Of a stretch of DNA of 64,000 bases, positions 23,039 to 31,211 are shown piece by piece. The translations under genes were made by a program, and so were the position numbers. Numbering within the stretch: position 1 is the stretch's first letter; each line of letters starts with the position of its first letter. This DNA is from Bacillota bacterium (GTDB taxonomy: Bacteria; Bacillota; UBA994): positions 1 to 64,000 of the forward strand of contig JAGXTJ010000003.1 of NCBI GenBank assembly GCA_018333655.1. Reading direction: 5' to 3'. The notes under the pieces are model-generated. The model was not told the DNA's origin. It worked only from the letters and a program-made list of their open reading frames with translations, and made no database searches.

Positions 23039-23162
23039 GGAGAGTTTCCTTGTTATTGGCTCTCTGTAGTCCTGCCCCACACCGCTAAGAGGTACCCTAG
23101 CACGATTGGAACTCGTGTCAGGTTAACCCTTGACGAGGGTTCGAATCCCTCTCTCTCCGCCA
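23039..23162 (+). pseudogene. Interrupted tRNA-Ser(GGA)
   Basis: From 23084 on there is a nearly complete class II tRNA: a D-arm-like CTA...TAG, anticodon arm CACGA-TTGGAAC-TCGTG (anticodon GGA), a variable arm TCAGGTTAACCCTTGA, T-arm GAGGG-TTCGAAT-CCCTC and acceptor TCTCTCC-G-CCA. The matching 5' acceptor strand is not next to the D-arm. GGAGAGT, able to pair six of seven positions, lies at 23039-23045 with 38 extra bases between. The gene is either broken or an unusual insertion product. It stands at the edge of a defence island, as expected for an integration site. Confidence 0.65.
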
Positions 23163-23178
23163 TTTATGTAGAAGCCAT

Positions 23179-23211
23179 AGGCTCTTGAGGAAGTACCTCA
23201 AGAGCCTTTTT
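23179..23211 (+). terminator. Terminator after the rlmH/tRNA-Ser region
   Basis: A perfect 12-bp stem (AGGCTCTTGAGG with CCTCAAGAGCCT), five-base loop AAGTA, then five T's. Confidence 0.92.
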
Positions 23212-23697
23212 GCATGGAAACTGTGAAAGTGGTCGTCTCGTCGCCGTGGCGACGACGGAATAAGTGAGAGTGGGCAGGTGCGTTGCTGGTTGACACTAGC
23301 TGTCAACCTTTGGCAACTGAACAGAAGGAAAACAGAGTGATTCGTGTGAAGTGTACGTGTGGACGAGAAGGCGCACGGTACATTTAGGAGTGGATGTCTG
23401 AGGGTGTGAATCTAAAGGCATTCATCTTGCTTAGTTTTGAGGCAATATCACTCTCAGTATAAGCAGTGGTGGGGCTCAATCCCCTGAGCCTTGCCTCATA
23501 TCTTCTGCTATCACTAGGGCTTCTGACCGTGTATGCAAGCCCTTGGGGCGTCACAGGTGCCTCCATAAAGAAGGAGTTACCAGTTATTTGTCGAAGGGTT
23601 ATGCGGATCAGTAATATGCAGTTTCGTAAGAATACTTACGTGTAAGACCTAGAATCTCCTACCAAAGACTCTTTCCCAGTGTCGCCCAGAGGCGTAG
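23212..23697. other. Intergenic region at the left edge of the defence island
   Basis: About 490 bases without a convincing gene. A 60-codon minus-strand frame at 23384-23566 has no ribosome binding site and no recognisable family. The stretch probably contains decayed sequence from the missing 5' half of the helicase gene that follows, and perhaps the junction of the island with the tRNA. Confidence 0.4.
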
Positions 23698-24863
23698 CCT
23701 GATCGGTATGTTCTCCACAAGAAGAAAAAGCTGTTCTTGGCGCACACCAATCCCGCTGTAGATAACCTAAAACGGCGCGTAAAAGCATCGGAGTGCAAGT
23801 TTTCAACAATCACAAAGTTCCTTAAAACAGGCGGGGTAGGTCAGGATTGCGAAATCTTGGTGGTTGATGAGTGCAGTACAGTTAGCAACAGCAATATGAG
23901 GGCAATTCTTGAAAGCCCGTGCTTTTCCATGGATACAGTAGGACATAAGCTATTGGTGCTGGTTAGAGATACGTACCAGATTGATTCCATTGAGTTCGGA
24001 AACTGGTTTGATATCGCGAGAAGATTTGTCCCTGATGCTTCGGTCTGTGAATTGACGACGCCATGGCGTAGTCGCGACAAGGGCTTGCCAAAACTGTGGC
24101 AGAGGGTTCGCGGAGTGGACGGCAAGGAACCAAACGCCGTGCTTGAATCGTTAACGCGCCAAGGCTATACGACAAATCTAGATAATTCTATTCTTACCGC
24201 CACTAAGAATGACGAAATTATACTCTGTCTCAATTATGACGGGCTGTATGGAATAAACAATATAAGCCGTTTTCTGCAGGAGAGTAATCCGCGACTTGCT
24301 GTAACTTGGGGCATTCAGCAGTATAAAGTCAATGACCCGATCCTGTTTAATGACTCAGACCGTTTTTTCCCCATAATCTACAACAACATGAAGGGGAGAA
24401 TTGGGGCATAGCGATATTTGATAGGGGCTTGGTAACGGAGCGAATACAGTTTGACATAGAGCTGGATAGGATACTAATGGGGACGGACGCCTTTGGGCAG
24501 GGCTTTCAATTGCTGCCCAATGCGCCAAGTGGGTACTCTGTAACTAAAAGCAAGAGCGCTGACGAGGATAATCCAAGAGGTCGTTCCTCGAAAGATGATG
24601 TTGCTCCGTTCCAGGTCGCTTATGCAGTCTCTATCCATAAATCTCAGGGTTTAGAGTACGATTCGGTCAAAATCGTCACCACCGATGAGGTTGACGAACT
24701 GATAACACACAATAATTTCTGCACGGCAATTACCCGGACTAGAGGTAAGCTGAAAATCTACTGGACACCGGAAGTGGAAAAGAAAGTGCTTGAAAGCATA
24801 AGGCCGAAAAACATTGGCAGAGATGTTTTATTGCTTCGTAACGACCTTTGCGACCAAGGATGA
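23698..24863 (+). pseudogene. Superfamily 1 helicase (RecD/UvrD-like), truncated and frameshifted
   Basis: Two frames together encode the C-terminal part of a DNA/RNA helicase. The first, from about 23698, reads LFLAHTNPAVDNLKRRV, CEILVVDECSTVSN (motif II DEC) and LVLVRDTYQIDSIEFGNW, then ends at 24411. The second (about 24390-24863) contains VAYAVSIHKSQGLEYDSVKIV and NFCTAITRTRGKLKIYW, the C-terminal helicase motifs V and VI. Similarity between the two frames switches near 24395-24410 (KGRI, then IAIFDRG), so a small indel has broken the gene. The Walker A motif and the start are missing. It stands directly before the Gabija genes and may once have been part of that defence cluster. Confidence 0.8.
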
Positions 24864-25021
24864 TTACACGGGCCCAAAGCGTTACGACGCAAGCGTCAAG
24901 TAGTTCACACATACATGGGATATTTTGGACATAAGTGACCTACGCGAACGGGCGCAGAGCCTACTTTCCTGTTCCCGACGGTGTTCGAAGGAGATTTTAC
25001 AGCAATAGAAAGGATAATCGA

Positions 25022-27010
25022 ATGAAAACACAACCCTACATCTGTCGTGTGCATATCGAAAATTTCAGGAACTTTCATGCCGTGGATTTCCGGCTTAGTG
25101 AAAAGCAGGTGCTCATCGGAGAAAACGCTGTAGGGAAGAGCAACCTACTTTATGCATTGCAGCTCATCCTTGACCCGACGCTTTCGGAAAAGGATCGAAT
25201 GCTTGAGGAGTCTGACTTTTGGGAATGCTTGCCAGACCCAATGGGTACCGGCGAGCAAATCCTGATTGAGGTCTACTTCGCAAATTACGCAGATAACCAG
25301 AATGTGCTTGCTCAATTGACTGACGCGACGGTGATGCTCGACGGCAAGGAAACGCTAAAGCTCACATATAAATTCTTCAAAAAACACGGGGATAAGCCGG
25401 ACTATAGCTATGCGATTTTCAAGGGCGACGATGAAACGAGAGCATTTACCTACGAAGACCGGAAAATCCTGAACATCCGCGTGATAAAGGCTATCCGGGA
25501 CGTTGAGTTGGAAATGCGTAACTCCAGAACATCGCCACTGACGCAGATCATCAGGCAGAAATACACTGTCAGCAAGGATGTACTTGCCGAGATATCAAAA
25601 GCACTCGAAGAGAAAGGTGCGGATACCCTTCAGATTGGTCAAGTTGGTGATCTGGAACAGCGCATCCGTACCCTGATGAACGCGATGGTATCATTCAGCG
25701 CTGACGAGTTTGGCGTTTCTTTGAAAACCATGAACATTGACGCGACTAGGCTCCTCTATACATTGCGCCCATTGATCAACAACCGTGAAGCCGGGAACAC
25801 AAGTCTTGGCGTGAATAACATCCTCTACATTGCCCTAATCCTTCTCTTGATTGAGGACGACACAATTAAGACCTATTTACCCAGCGATCTCTACGCCGAG
25901 TTAGTAGAGAAGGATAAACACAACCTAATTCAACGTTGTTACAACAAGCTCGAAACGGTGGATGGGTATGCTCTCAACCTCGCCGCGCTCAAAGATACAG
26001 CCATGCGTGACGGTCTTTATTCGTTTCTGTCTCAAACAATTCCGAGTGCTCACGGCTCAACGATTCTAGCAGTTGAAGAGCCGGAAGCCCATTTGCATCC
26101 GATATACCAAAGGCTGCTATATAAGCATGTGATGAACAAGACCAACACGTCGGTCATAATAACAACCCATTCTACGCACATATCTTCGGTTGCGCCAATA
26201 ACATCGCTCGTTCACCTGATTGCTAAGCCAGACGGAACATGCGTTAATACCACAGCAGGGCTCCAGCTTCCCAGCGAAGAATACGCGGATTTAGCGAGAT
26301 ACATTGATGTCAAGCGCGGAGAGCTTTACACAGCGAAAGGTATCATATTTGTCGAGGGAATTGCCGAGGAGTACTTAGTGACGAGTTTTTCAGAATGCTT
26401 GGGATTCGAACTGGATCGGCTTGGGTTAGTTATTTGCGATATCAACTCAACGAACTTCAAACCGTACTGTCGTTTTGCTGATGTACTCGGGATTCCATAT
26501 GTCGTTATCACAGATGGCGACTATTACCATGATGTCGACGGTAAAAAGCACTTCGGAGATCTAGCTTCTGATGATGACAACGCCAATGGTTATGACGGGC
26601 TCGACCGCGCCTCGCGCATTTATGGGGACACCATCAAATTGCTATACGGCGAGGCATTCGAAGAACTTGATTTTGACCAGCAGCGCGAAGCCTTTGCGGG
26701 ACTGGATGTGTTCATTGGGGAATATACCTTCGAGGTGGAGATATTCAGGGCCGCCAGTGCAACCGACAAAGCAGTTATCTATTCTGTTTTCGACCAATTG
26801 ACAAGCGGTGGTGACCAGCAGAGACGGAACTTTTCAGCCAACCTGACATCCGGCGATTACTACAAGTGCCTACGCCAAATTGAATCCTCGCACAGCGGCA
26901 TTGGGAAAGGGCGGTTCGCACAGCGGCTTGCTGAAAAGGTCACCCCAACAATGATTCCTGGTTACATATCAAACGCGATAAATAGGATTGTGCAAAAGGT
27001 TAGGGGTTAG
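25022..27010 (+). CDS. gajA: Gabija-type OLD-family ATPase/TOPRIM nuclease GajA
   Basis: A 662-residue OLD-family protein. The N-terminal ABC-type ATPase has Walker A GENAVGKS (33-40), Walker B ILAVEEPEAHLHP (E352/E353) and the H-loop IITTHSTHISS. The C-terminal TOPRIM domain has the first acidic motif IIFVEGIAEEYL (E445) and the D-x-D-like pair in VITDGDYYHD (D498, D500). In Gabija, GajA is a nucleotide-regulated DNA-nicking nuclease that acts with the helicase GajB against phages. The ATG follows AAAGGA; an upstream in-frame extension lacks a site. Family length is about 580-660. The downstream UvrD-like gene starts four bases after its stop, which is the Gabija operon order. Confidence 0.9.
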   Translation: MKTQPYICRVHIENFRNFHAVDFRLSEKQVLIGENAVGKSNLLYALQLILDPTLSEKDRMLEESDFWECLPDPMGTGEQILIEVYFANYADNQNVLAQLTDATVMLDGKETLKLTYKFFKKHGDKPDYSYAIFKGDDETRAFTYEDRKILNIRVIKAIRDVELEMRNSRTSPLTQIIRQKYTVSKDVLAEISKALEEKGADTLQIGQVGDLEQRIRTLMNAMVSFSADEFGVSLKTMNIDATRLLYTLRPLINNREAGNTSLGVNNILYIALILLLIEDDTIKTYLPSDLYAELVEKDKHNLIQRCYNKLETVDGYALNLAALKDTAMRDGLYSFLSQTIPSAHGSTILAVEEPEAHLHPIYQRLLYKHVMNKTNTSVIITTHSTHISSVAPITSLVHLIAKPDGTCVNTTAGLQLPSEEYADLARYIDVKRGELYTAKGIIFVEGIAEEYLVTSFSECLGFELDRLGLVICDINSTNFKPYCRFADVLGIPYVVITDGDYYHDVDGKKHFGDLASDDDNANGYDGLDRASRIYGDTIKLLYGEAFEELDFDQQREAFAGLDVFIGEYTFEVEIFRAASATDKAVIYSVFDQLTSGGDQQRRNFSANLTSGDYYKCLRQIESSHSGIGKGRFAQRLAEKVTPTMIPGYISNAINRIVQKVRG

Positions 27011-27014
27011 GCAA

Positions 27015-28811
27015 TTGACAAAGTACTTTCAGAGGAAACTTCAAGAAATCCGCAATGACCCAGAGCAACTTGCGGCATATGACGCATATGGCAATGCGGT
27101 TGTCGTGGCAGGACCAGGAAGTGGAAAAACAACCGTTTTGACGCTCAAAGTTATGCGTCTCTTAAACGAAGCCATTTGTCCCCCAAGAGGGTTGGCTTGC
27201 TTGACTTACAGCACAGAAGCCGCCCGCGAGTTCAAGAATCGGTTTGCAAAACTCGGGCTAACCAAGCGTGAAAATGTGTTCCTCGGCACCGTCCACAGCT
27301 TTTGCCTTGCGGAAGTTATAACCCCATTCGCTCACTTATACCCCAAATATAGAATCCCCCAACCCATACGGATCATATCGGAGTCGCAAAAAGAAAAGCT
27401 TTTCGATTCACAAGGATATGACGGGCAGCCACGGATGATCGATGTCGACAAGGAACGCACACGAAACATACGCGGTATCAGCCGTGTCGCTCTTGAAAGT
27501 TACGAAGTTGCGCTCAAGGCGGCCATTTCTTTTGAAGATTTACTGGTAGAGCGCGGCTATATTGACTTCATCAGCATGATAAAATTCTCCGTGGAGCTTA
27601 TTCAGAATGAGCCATATGTACGAAAGGCTCTCGAAGCAAAGTTTCCTTGGGTGGTCATTGACGAGTATCAGGATTTGGGGAGGCCACTGCATGAAATCGT
27701 CCTTGCTCTGCTCAATCTGGCAAACATCAAGGTATTCGCCGTAGGAGATGCCGACCAGTCCATTTACGATTTCCAAGGCGCAGCTCCAGATTATCTGACC
27801 GAGTTAAGCCGAAGGACCGACGTCCAATGTATCCGTTTGAGAAACAACTATCGCAGTTCTCAGGTCATCGTTGACGCATCCGAGCATGTGCTAGAATGTA
27901 AAAGAGGATATATAGCTTCAGGGCAGCTGCGCAATTACCAAGCATCGATCGAGTTCTGCGAATGTGCTTATGGAATGGAAGAACAGTATTCTGCCGCTGT
28001 GAAGTTGATCAGAAGATTCCATGGAGAAGGCATCCCCTTCCATGAGATTGCTGTCTTGATGGGCAACAACAATCAGGTCAAAGAGCTGTATGCCGAATGC
28101 ACAGCAAAAGGCATTCCTGCCTATATTGCCCGGCAGAGCTTCAGGAACACCGATCCAATTCTCTGGCTTCAAAACTGCGTCTGCTGGCTCCAAGACAAGA
28201 GCACTGGGTCGTTTGATGAGATATGCTCTGCCTGGAAGGGCTTCCTGTCGCTCAAGAGGGACAACGCAATCGATGAGAATGAGTATCTGGGCATCAAGAG
28301 AAACCTAATTCGCGTATTGACTGCCAGCCGCATTCATAAAGATAATCTCTATGAATGGCTTCGCTTCATTTTTACAGAATTGGATATCTGTGCGTTGTTC
28401 TCCGGGTCAGACCGGTTTCCAGATGAAATCGAGAATTTTAAGAAGCTGGTTCAGGTCTCAAGGGAAACGGAGCCGACTTTAACAATCGACTTTATGGCTC
28501 GTCTCGGTGTCCCTGATAATCAGGTAGTCTTGTCCACGAGGCACAGCGCAAAAGGCCTAGAGTTTGATTGTGTAATCATGCTTGGCATGGAAAAAGATAG
28601 CTTTCCCAGCTACTATGACACCACTGTCAGACAAATTGAAGAAGCTCGCCGGCTCTGCTTTGTCGCTGTTAGCAGAGCAAGGAAGGCCTGTGTATTGGTT
28701 CGATCAAAACAACTACCTAATAGATATGGTCGGTGGTTTCCTAAGGAACCATCTCCGTTTTGGATTACCATTAAGGGGTTTCTAGATGAACGTTTGGGCA
28801 GTACCTGCTGA
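27015..28811 (+). CDS. gajB: Gabija-type UvrD/Rep-like helicase GajB
   Basis: A 598-residue superfamily 1A helicase. The motifs in order are Q-motif region NDPEQLAAYDAYGNAVVVAGPGSGKTT (motif I), ACLTYSTEAAREFKNR (Ia), WVVIDEYQDLG (II), VFAVGDADQSIYDFQGA (III), RLRNNYRSS (IV), LSTRHSAKGLEFDCVIM (V) and RRLCFVAVSRARKACVL (VI). The start is taken as TTG at 27015, four bases after gajA and behind GGGGTTAGG; a GTG at 26988 overlapping gajA is possible. GajB is thought to sense DNA ends and supply the signal that licenses GajA. All motifs look intact, so the pair should be functional. Confidence 0.9.
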   Translation: MTKYFQRKLQEIRNDPEQLAAYDAYGNAVVVAGPGSGKTTVLTLKVMRLLNEAICPPRGLACLTYSTEAAREFKNRFAKLGLTKRENVFLGTVHSFCLAEVITPFAHLYPKYRIPQPIRIISESQKEKLFDSQGYDGQPRMIDVDKERTRNIRGISRVALESYEVALKAAISFEDLLVERGYIDFISMIKFSVELIQNEPYVRKALEAKFPWVVIDEYQDLGRPLHEIVLALLNLANIKVFAVGDADQSIYDFQGAAPDYLTELSRRTDVQCIRLRNNYRSSQVIVDASEHVLECKRGYIASGQLRNYQASIEFCECAYGMEEQYSAAVKLIRRFHGEGIPFHEIAVLMGNNNQVKELYAECTAKGIPAYIARQSFRNTDPILWLQNCVCWLQDKSTGSFDEICSAWKGFLSLKRDNAIDENEYLGIKRNLIRVLTASRIHKDNLYEWLRFIFTELDICALFSGSDRFPDEIENFKKLVQVSRETEPTLTIDFMARLGVPDNQVVLSTRHSAKGLEFDCVIMLGMEKDSFPSYYDTTVRQIEEARRLCFVAVSRARKACVLVRSKQLPNRYGRWFPKEPSPFWITIKGFLDERLGSTC

Positions 28812-28917
28812 GATTTTCGTCCTATGCGACAAGAGAGGATGGCAGACTGTGTTGAAGTAGTTGACATTTTTTTACAAACGGTATATAGTAGCGTTAGTAC
28901 GGAAAGAAGCGGTATTG

Positions 28918-29287
28918 ACCATGAGCAACTTAGTGGGTTTAGACCGCCATTGCTATATCTAGTACCCTCTCTAGAAGATTCGATTAAGTCAGGATAACCA
29001 GGTGCGAATACATTTGTGGACATTCTATACCTAGTTAAGCTAGGCTTCATTGGCGCGGTACCGTCTTTAATGGGTCGTCCTTCCTATTCGGCTAATGACT
29101 TGCTTAAACTGTACCTGTAACTGTTACCTACAAGGGATTCGCTCTTATAGGCAGCTTGAGGCTGAGCTCAGTAGAAATACTGAGTTTACTTGGTTACTAA
29201 GGGGGCTGCTCCCTGACCATAGAACTTATGACTGGTATCTAAAAGAGGAAGCGTGCGCCTTTCTACGGAAACTAGAGAATGTGACTT
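28918..29287 (+). pseudogene. IS1182-like transposase N-terminal remnant
   Basis: Conceptual translation across one stop and one frameshift gives the N-terminal (DUF772-type) part of an IS1182/IS5-group transposase. One frame gives VPSLEDSIKSG, a stop, then TFVDILYLVKLGF and GRPSYSANDLLKLYL. The next frame gives LQGIRSYRQLEAELSRNTE and FTWLLRGLLPDHRT. The catalytic DDE domain is missing. The element is therefore an old, inactive fragment between gajB and the acetyltransferase gene. No terminal inverted repeats were found. Confidence 0.7.
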
Positions 29288-29329
29288 GGTTGCTTTTTCA
29301 GAGACGAGCTTTGGAAAGGGGGATTTGGT

Positions 29330-29803
29330 GTGGGAAAAGATACTAACGTGATAATTAGCAGAGCAGGCGAAGCTGACATCTCTGCCCTCTGTGACTTTGA
29401 ACTTCAGGCCAGACTTACGGAGCCGGGTGTTCTGGTCGCAGAGTTTGAGGAGAAACGCTACGCGCAATTCCTGGAGTCGTTGCAGCTTAATGGTTCACGT
29501 GATAATGCGATCCTCATAGCGTCCGACGGTTATCGTGTGGTCGGAAGATGTGACGTAGCGATACTTAGAAGCACCATGGATGGAGTAGCCACTGGATACA
29601 TTGATTGGATTTATGTGCTCAAGCCTGATAGGTGCCAAGGAATTGCCTCAAGGCTGCTTCTAGCTGCGGAGCAGTTTTTTAGGGACTCAGGGGTTAAGCG
29701 CTACTATTTATTTACAGCCGCTAACGAGGAAGCTCAGGCTTTCTATCACAGGAATACCAGCTTGAGCTTTACAAGGCGTGAGGTTGCGGAGAAGGATTTA
29801 TAA
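29330..29803 (+). CDS. GNAT family N-acetyltransferase
   Basis: A 157-residue acetyltransferase. GNAT features are present: first strand [18 protein letters not shown], a central strand [23 protein letters not shown], where the motif A acetyl-CoA loop reads R-C-Q-G-I-A in place of the usual R/Q-x-x-G-x-G/A, and the C-terminal [19 protein letters not shown]. Substrate unknown; an aminoglycoside- or peptide-type amine is typical. GTG start behind GGAAAGGGGG. The last 66 bases, together with 12 bases past the stop, are duplicated about 1 kb downstream (30749-30826). It overlaps the fossil transposase region and belongs to the accessory island. Confidence 0.82.
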   Translation: MGKDTNVIISRAGEADISALCDFELQARLTEPGVLVAEFEEKRYAQFLESLQLNGSRDNAILIASDGYRVVGRCDVAILRSTMDGVATGYIDWIYVLKPDRCQGIASRLLLAAEQFFRDSGVKRYYLFTAANEEAQAFYHRNTSLSFTRREVAEKDL

Positions 29804-29815
29804 CCAAGCGACAAA
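29738..29815 (+). repeat. 78-bp direct repeat, left copy
   Basis: The 3' end of the GNAT gene plus 12 following bases. A copy differing at only a few positions lies at 30749-30826, exactly 1011 bases away. Together they bracket a module with a nucleotidyltransferase gene, its broken HEPN partner and a truncated gene. Confidence 0.85.
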
Positions 29816-29906
29816 GGGGTTGGCGCCGCTTGCTGTTACCTTTTTCCGTGTCCATGCGTACAATTGGGATAAAGAGGCTGATTTGTCTGCTAAGGGGGTG
29901 GGAATC

Positions 29907-30197
29907 TTGAGCACGTTAGAAAGAATACAGGAGCAGCGTGAGGAAGTACTCACTATTGCCAGGCGCTACGGGGCCACGAAGGTTCGTATCATCGGGTCTG
30001 TGGCACGTGGAGAAGATGATGAGGAAAGTGACATAGATTTTCTTGTGGACCTGGCCCCCGGTAGAAGCCTATTTGACTTGGGCGGCATGCTCATGGATTT
30101 GAACCTTCTGTTCGGGAAACACGTGGACATCACCACTGAGAAGGGATTAAAGAGACGTATCCGCGACCGTGTTCTCAGCGAGGCGGTGAGCTTGTGA
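29907..30197 (+). CDS. mntA: MNT-type nucleotidyltransferase antitoxin
   Basis: A 96-residue minimal nucleotidyltransferase. The active-site block [21 protein letters not shown] (GS-x10-13-D-x-D, here D-I-D) and a third acidic position in [17 protein letters not shown] are present. In HEPN/MNT (type VII) systems this enzyme adds AMP to the HEPN RNase toxin and silences it. The TTG start follows AAGGGGGTGG. It overlaps the next frame by four bases (GTGA), the standard operon arrangement with a DUF86 HEPN gene, but here that partner is broken. A lone antitoxin with an inactive toxin suggests that selection on the pair has been lost. Confidence 0.82.
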   Translation: MSTLERIQEQREEVLTIARRYGATKVRIIGSVARGEDDEESDIDFLVDLAPGRSLFDLGGMLMDLNLLFGKHVDITTEKGLKRRIRDRVLSEAVSL

Positions 30198-30340
30198 GAG
30201 ATAGACACGACTACTTCGATGTTGACGTTGACCTGGTATTGGGCTGTGGCGGAAAAGGAGTTGCTGACACCCAAGCCGCAGCTCAAAGAGCTATAGAAAC
30301 TCGCCGGTTACCCCGTTACGGAGAACCTTACCATAAATAA
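30194..30340 (+). pseudogene. hepT: HEPN (DUF86) toxin remnant
   Basis: A GTG start overlaps the antitoxin stop. The frame from the start reads VRDRHDYF, then a DVDVDLV segment. The similarity then moves to another frame (WYWAVAEKELLTPKPQLKEL), which resembles the C-terminal helix of DUF86 HEPN proteins. The middle of the gene, including the R-x4-6-H catalytic motif, is deleted and the end is out of frame. The toxin is therefore dead. Confidence 0.6.
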
Positions 30341-30386
30341 TGGCAAATTTGCTTATTAGTAGCTGCGAGGCAGGCGCAGAGAATCC

Positions 30387-30776
30387 ATGGTGCACGAAAC
30401 CTTGAATGCTGCAGAGTCCTTTCTCCTGCAATGTTGCGATGGGACTGCCACTAATGCTTTAGCTGCTTGGGAGCGATATGCGGCTCACTACCCAGAGCTC
30501 CAGAGGAAATGCTGTGAGAACCAGGGGGAACAGTGGAGAGAGATGTTTGTCGCGTATGTTTTGCCCAGGCTCTGCGAAGACAGGGATAAAATGAGGCAAG
30601 CTAATGGGAACCTTCTGGACATTCTTCCACCGCTAATGGAAAGATGTACGGGACTATTTGAGACGAAAGACACCATCAACATGGTCATCTACGTCGGCCT
30701 TGGAAACGGTGCCGGCTGGTTGGCATGGTGCCAGGCTAATCACCACAAGCTTTCTATCACAGGAATACCAGCTTGA
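30387..30776 (+). pseudogene. N-terminal fragment of an unknown (DUF2268-like?) protein
   Basis: A 129-codon frame. Its first 118 residues look like a genuine helical protein ending in NMVIYVGLGNGAGWLA. A similar VGLGNGAGW strand precedes the catalytic region in DUF2268-type putative zinc proteases, as far as I recall. At about 30749 the frame runs into the right copy of the 78-bp repeat (sequence of the GNAT gene end) and stops within 10 codons. The downstream part, including any HExxH motif, is gone. I treat it as truncated by the rearrangement that created the repeat. Confidence 0.5.
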
Positions 30777-30826
30777 GCTTTACAAGGCGTGAGGTTGCGG
30801 AGAAGATCTTGTAACCAAGCGACAAG
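30749..30826 (+). repeat. 78-bp direct repeat, right copy
   Basis: Second copy of the GNAT gene 3' end (left copy 29738-29815). Differences are small (for example GGATTTATAA against GATCTTGTAA). It truncates the preceding frame. Confidence 0.85.
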
Positions 30827-30936
30827 GGAGTAAGAAAAACCTCTCCCAATTTAGCAGCATGGGAGAGGGCAGCATATAGCCATGAAGGGACCGATGGTAC
30901 AGTATGCCGCCCCCGGTGCCGCAGAGGCACGATTTC

Positions 30937-31043
30937 AACCACAGAGTACACAGAGGCGTGGAAAAGAGAGGAAGATGGAACGACCACGACTACGCATCTA
31001 AACTCCTTGTTCCTCTCTTTCATACTCTGTGTACTCTGTGGTT
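30937..31043. mobile_element. MITE-like 107-bp palindromic element
   Basis: A perfect 19-bp terminal inverted repeat (AACCACAGAGTACACAGAG at 30937-30955, its complement at 31025-31043) with an inner inverted repeat (AAAAGAGAGGAA against TTCCTCTCTTTC) flanks a short core. No coding capacity. The ACAGAGTACACAGAG ends are like those of small dispersed palindromes seen in many bacterial genomes. The flanks (30827-30936 and 31044-31211) hold no gene. Confidence 0.7.
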
Positions 31044-31158
31044 AATAAACGATACTTCTCTCTTCTCTTTTGCCGCTTGCTTCTTCCTTCAGATAGGTAA
31101 GTGCGCGTGAGGTTATTCTCTAGTTGGGCGAGCTGGAGCGAAACTTAGCGCGTCTATT

Positions 31159-31186
31159 TTGCGTATAGTTACCTAGCATGTAAAAT
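31159..31186 (+). promoter_or_regulatory. Likely promoter of the NatAB-like operon
   Basis: TTGCGT (31159-31164), a 16-base spacer and TAAAAT (31181-31186), 25 bases before the start codon of the ATPase gene. Confidence 0.5.
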
Positions 31187-31211
31187 TAAGTGGCCATGAG
31201 GGGGTAATTCT

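Noticed and set aside
23384-23566. 60-codon minus-strand frame in the island border
   Set aside because: No ribosome binding site, no recognised family and no partner; not separable from chance.
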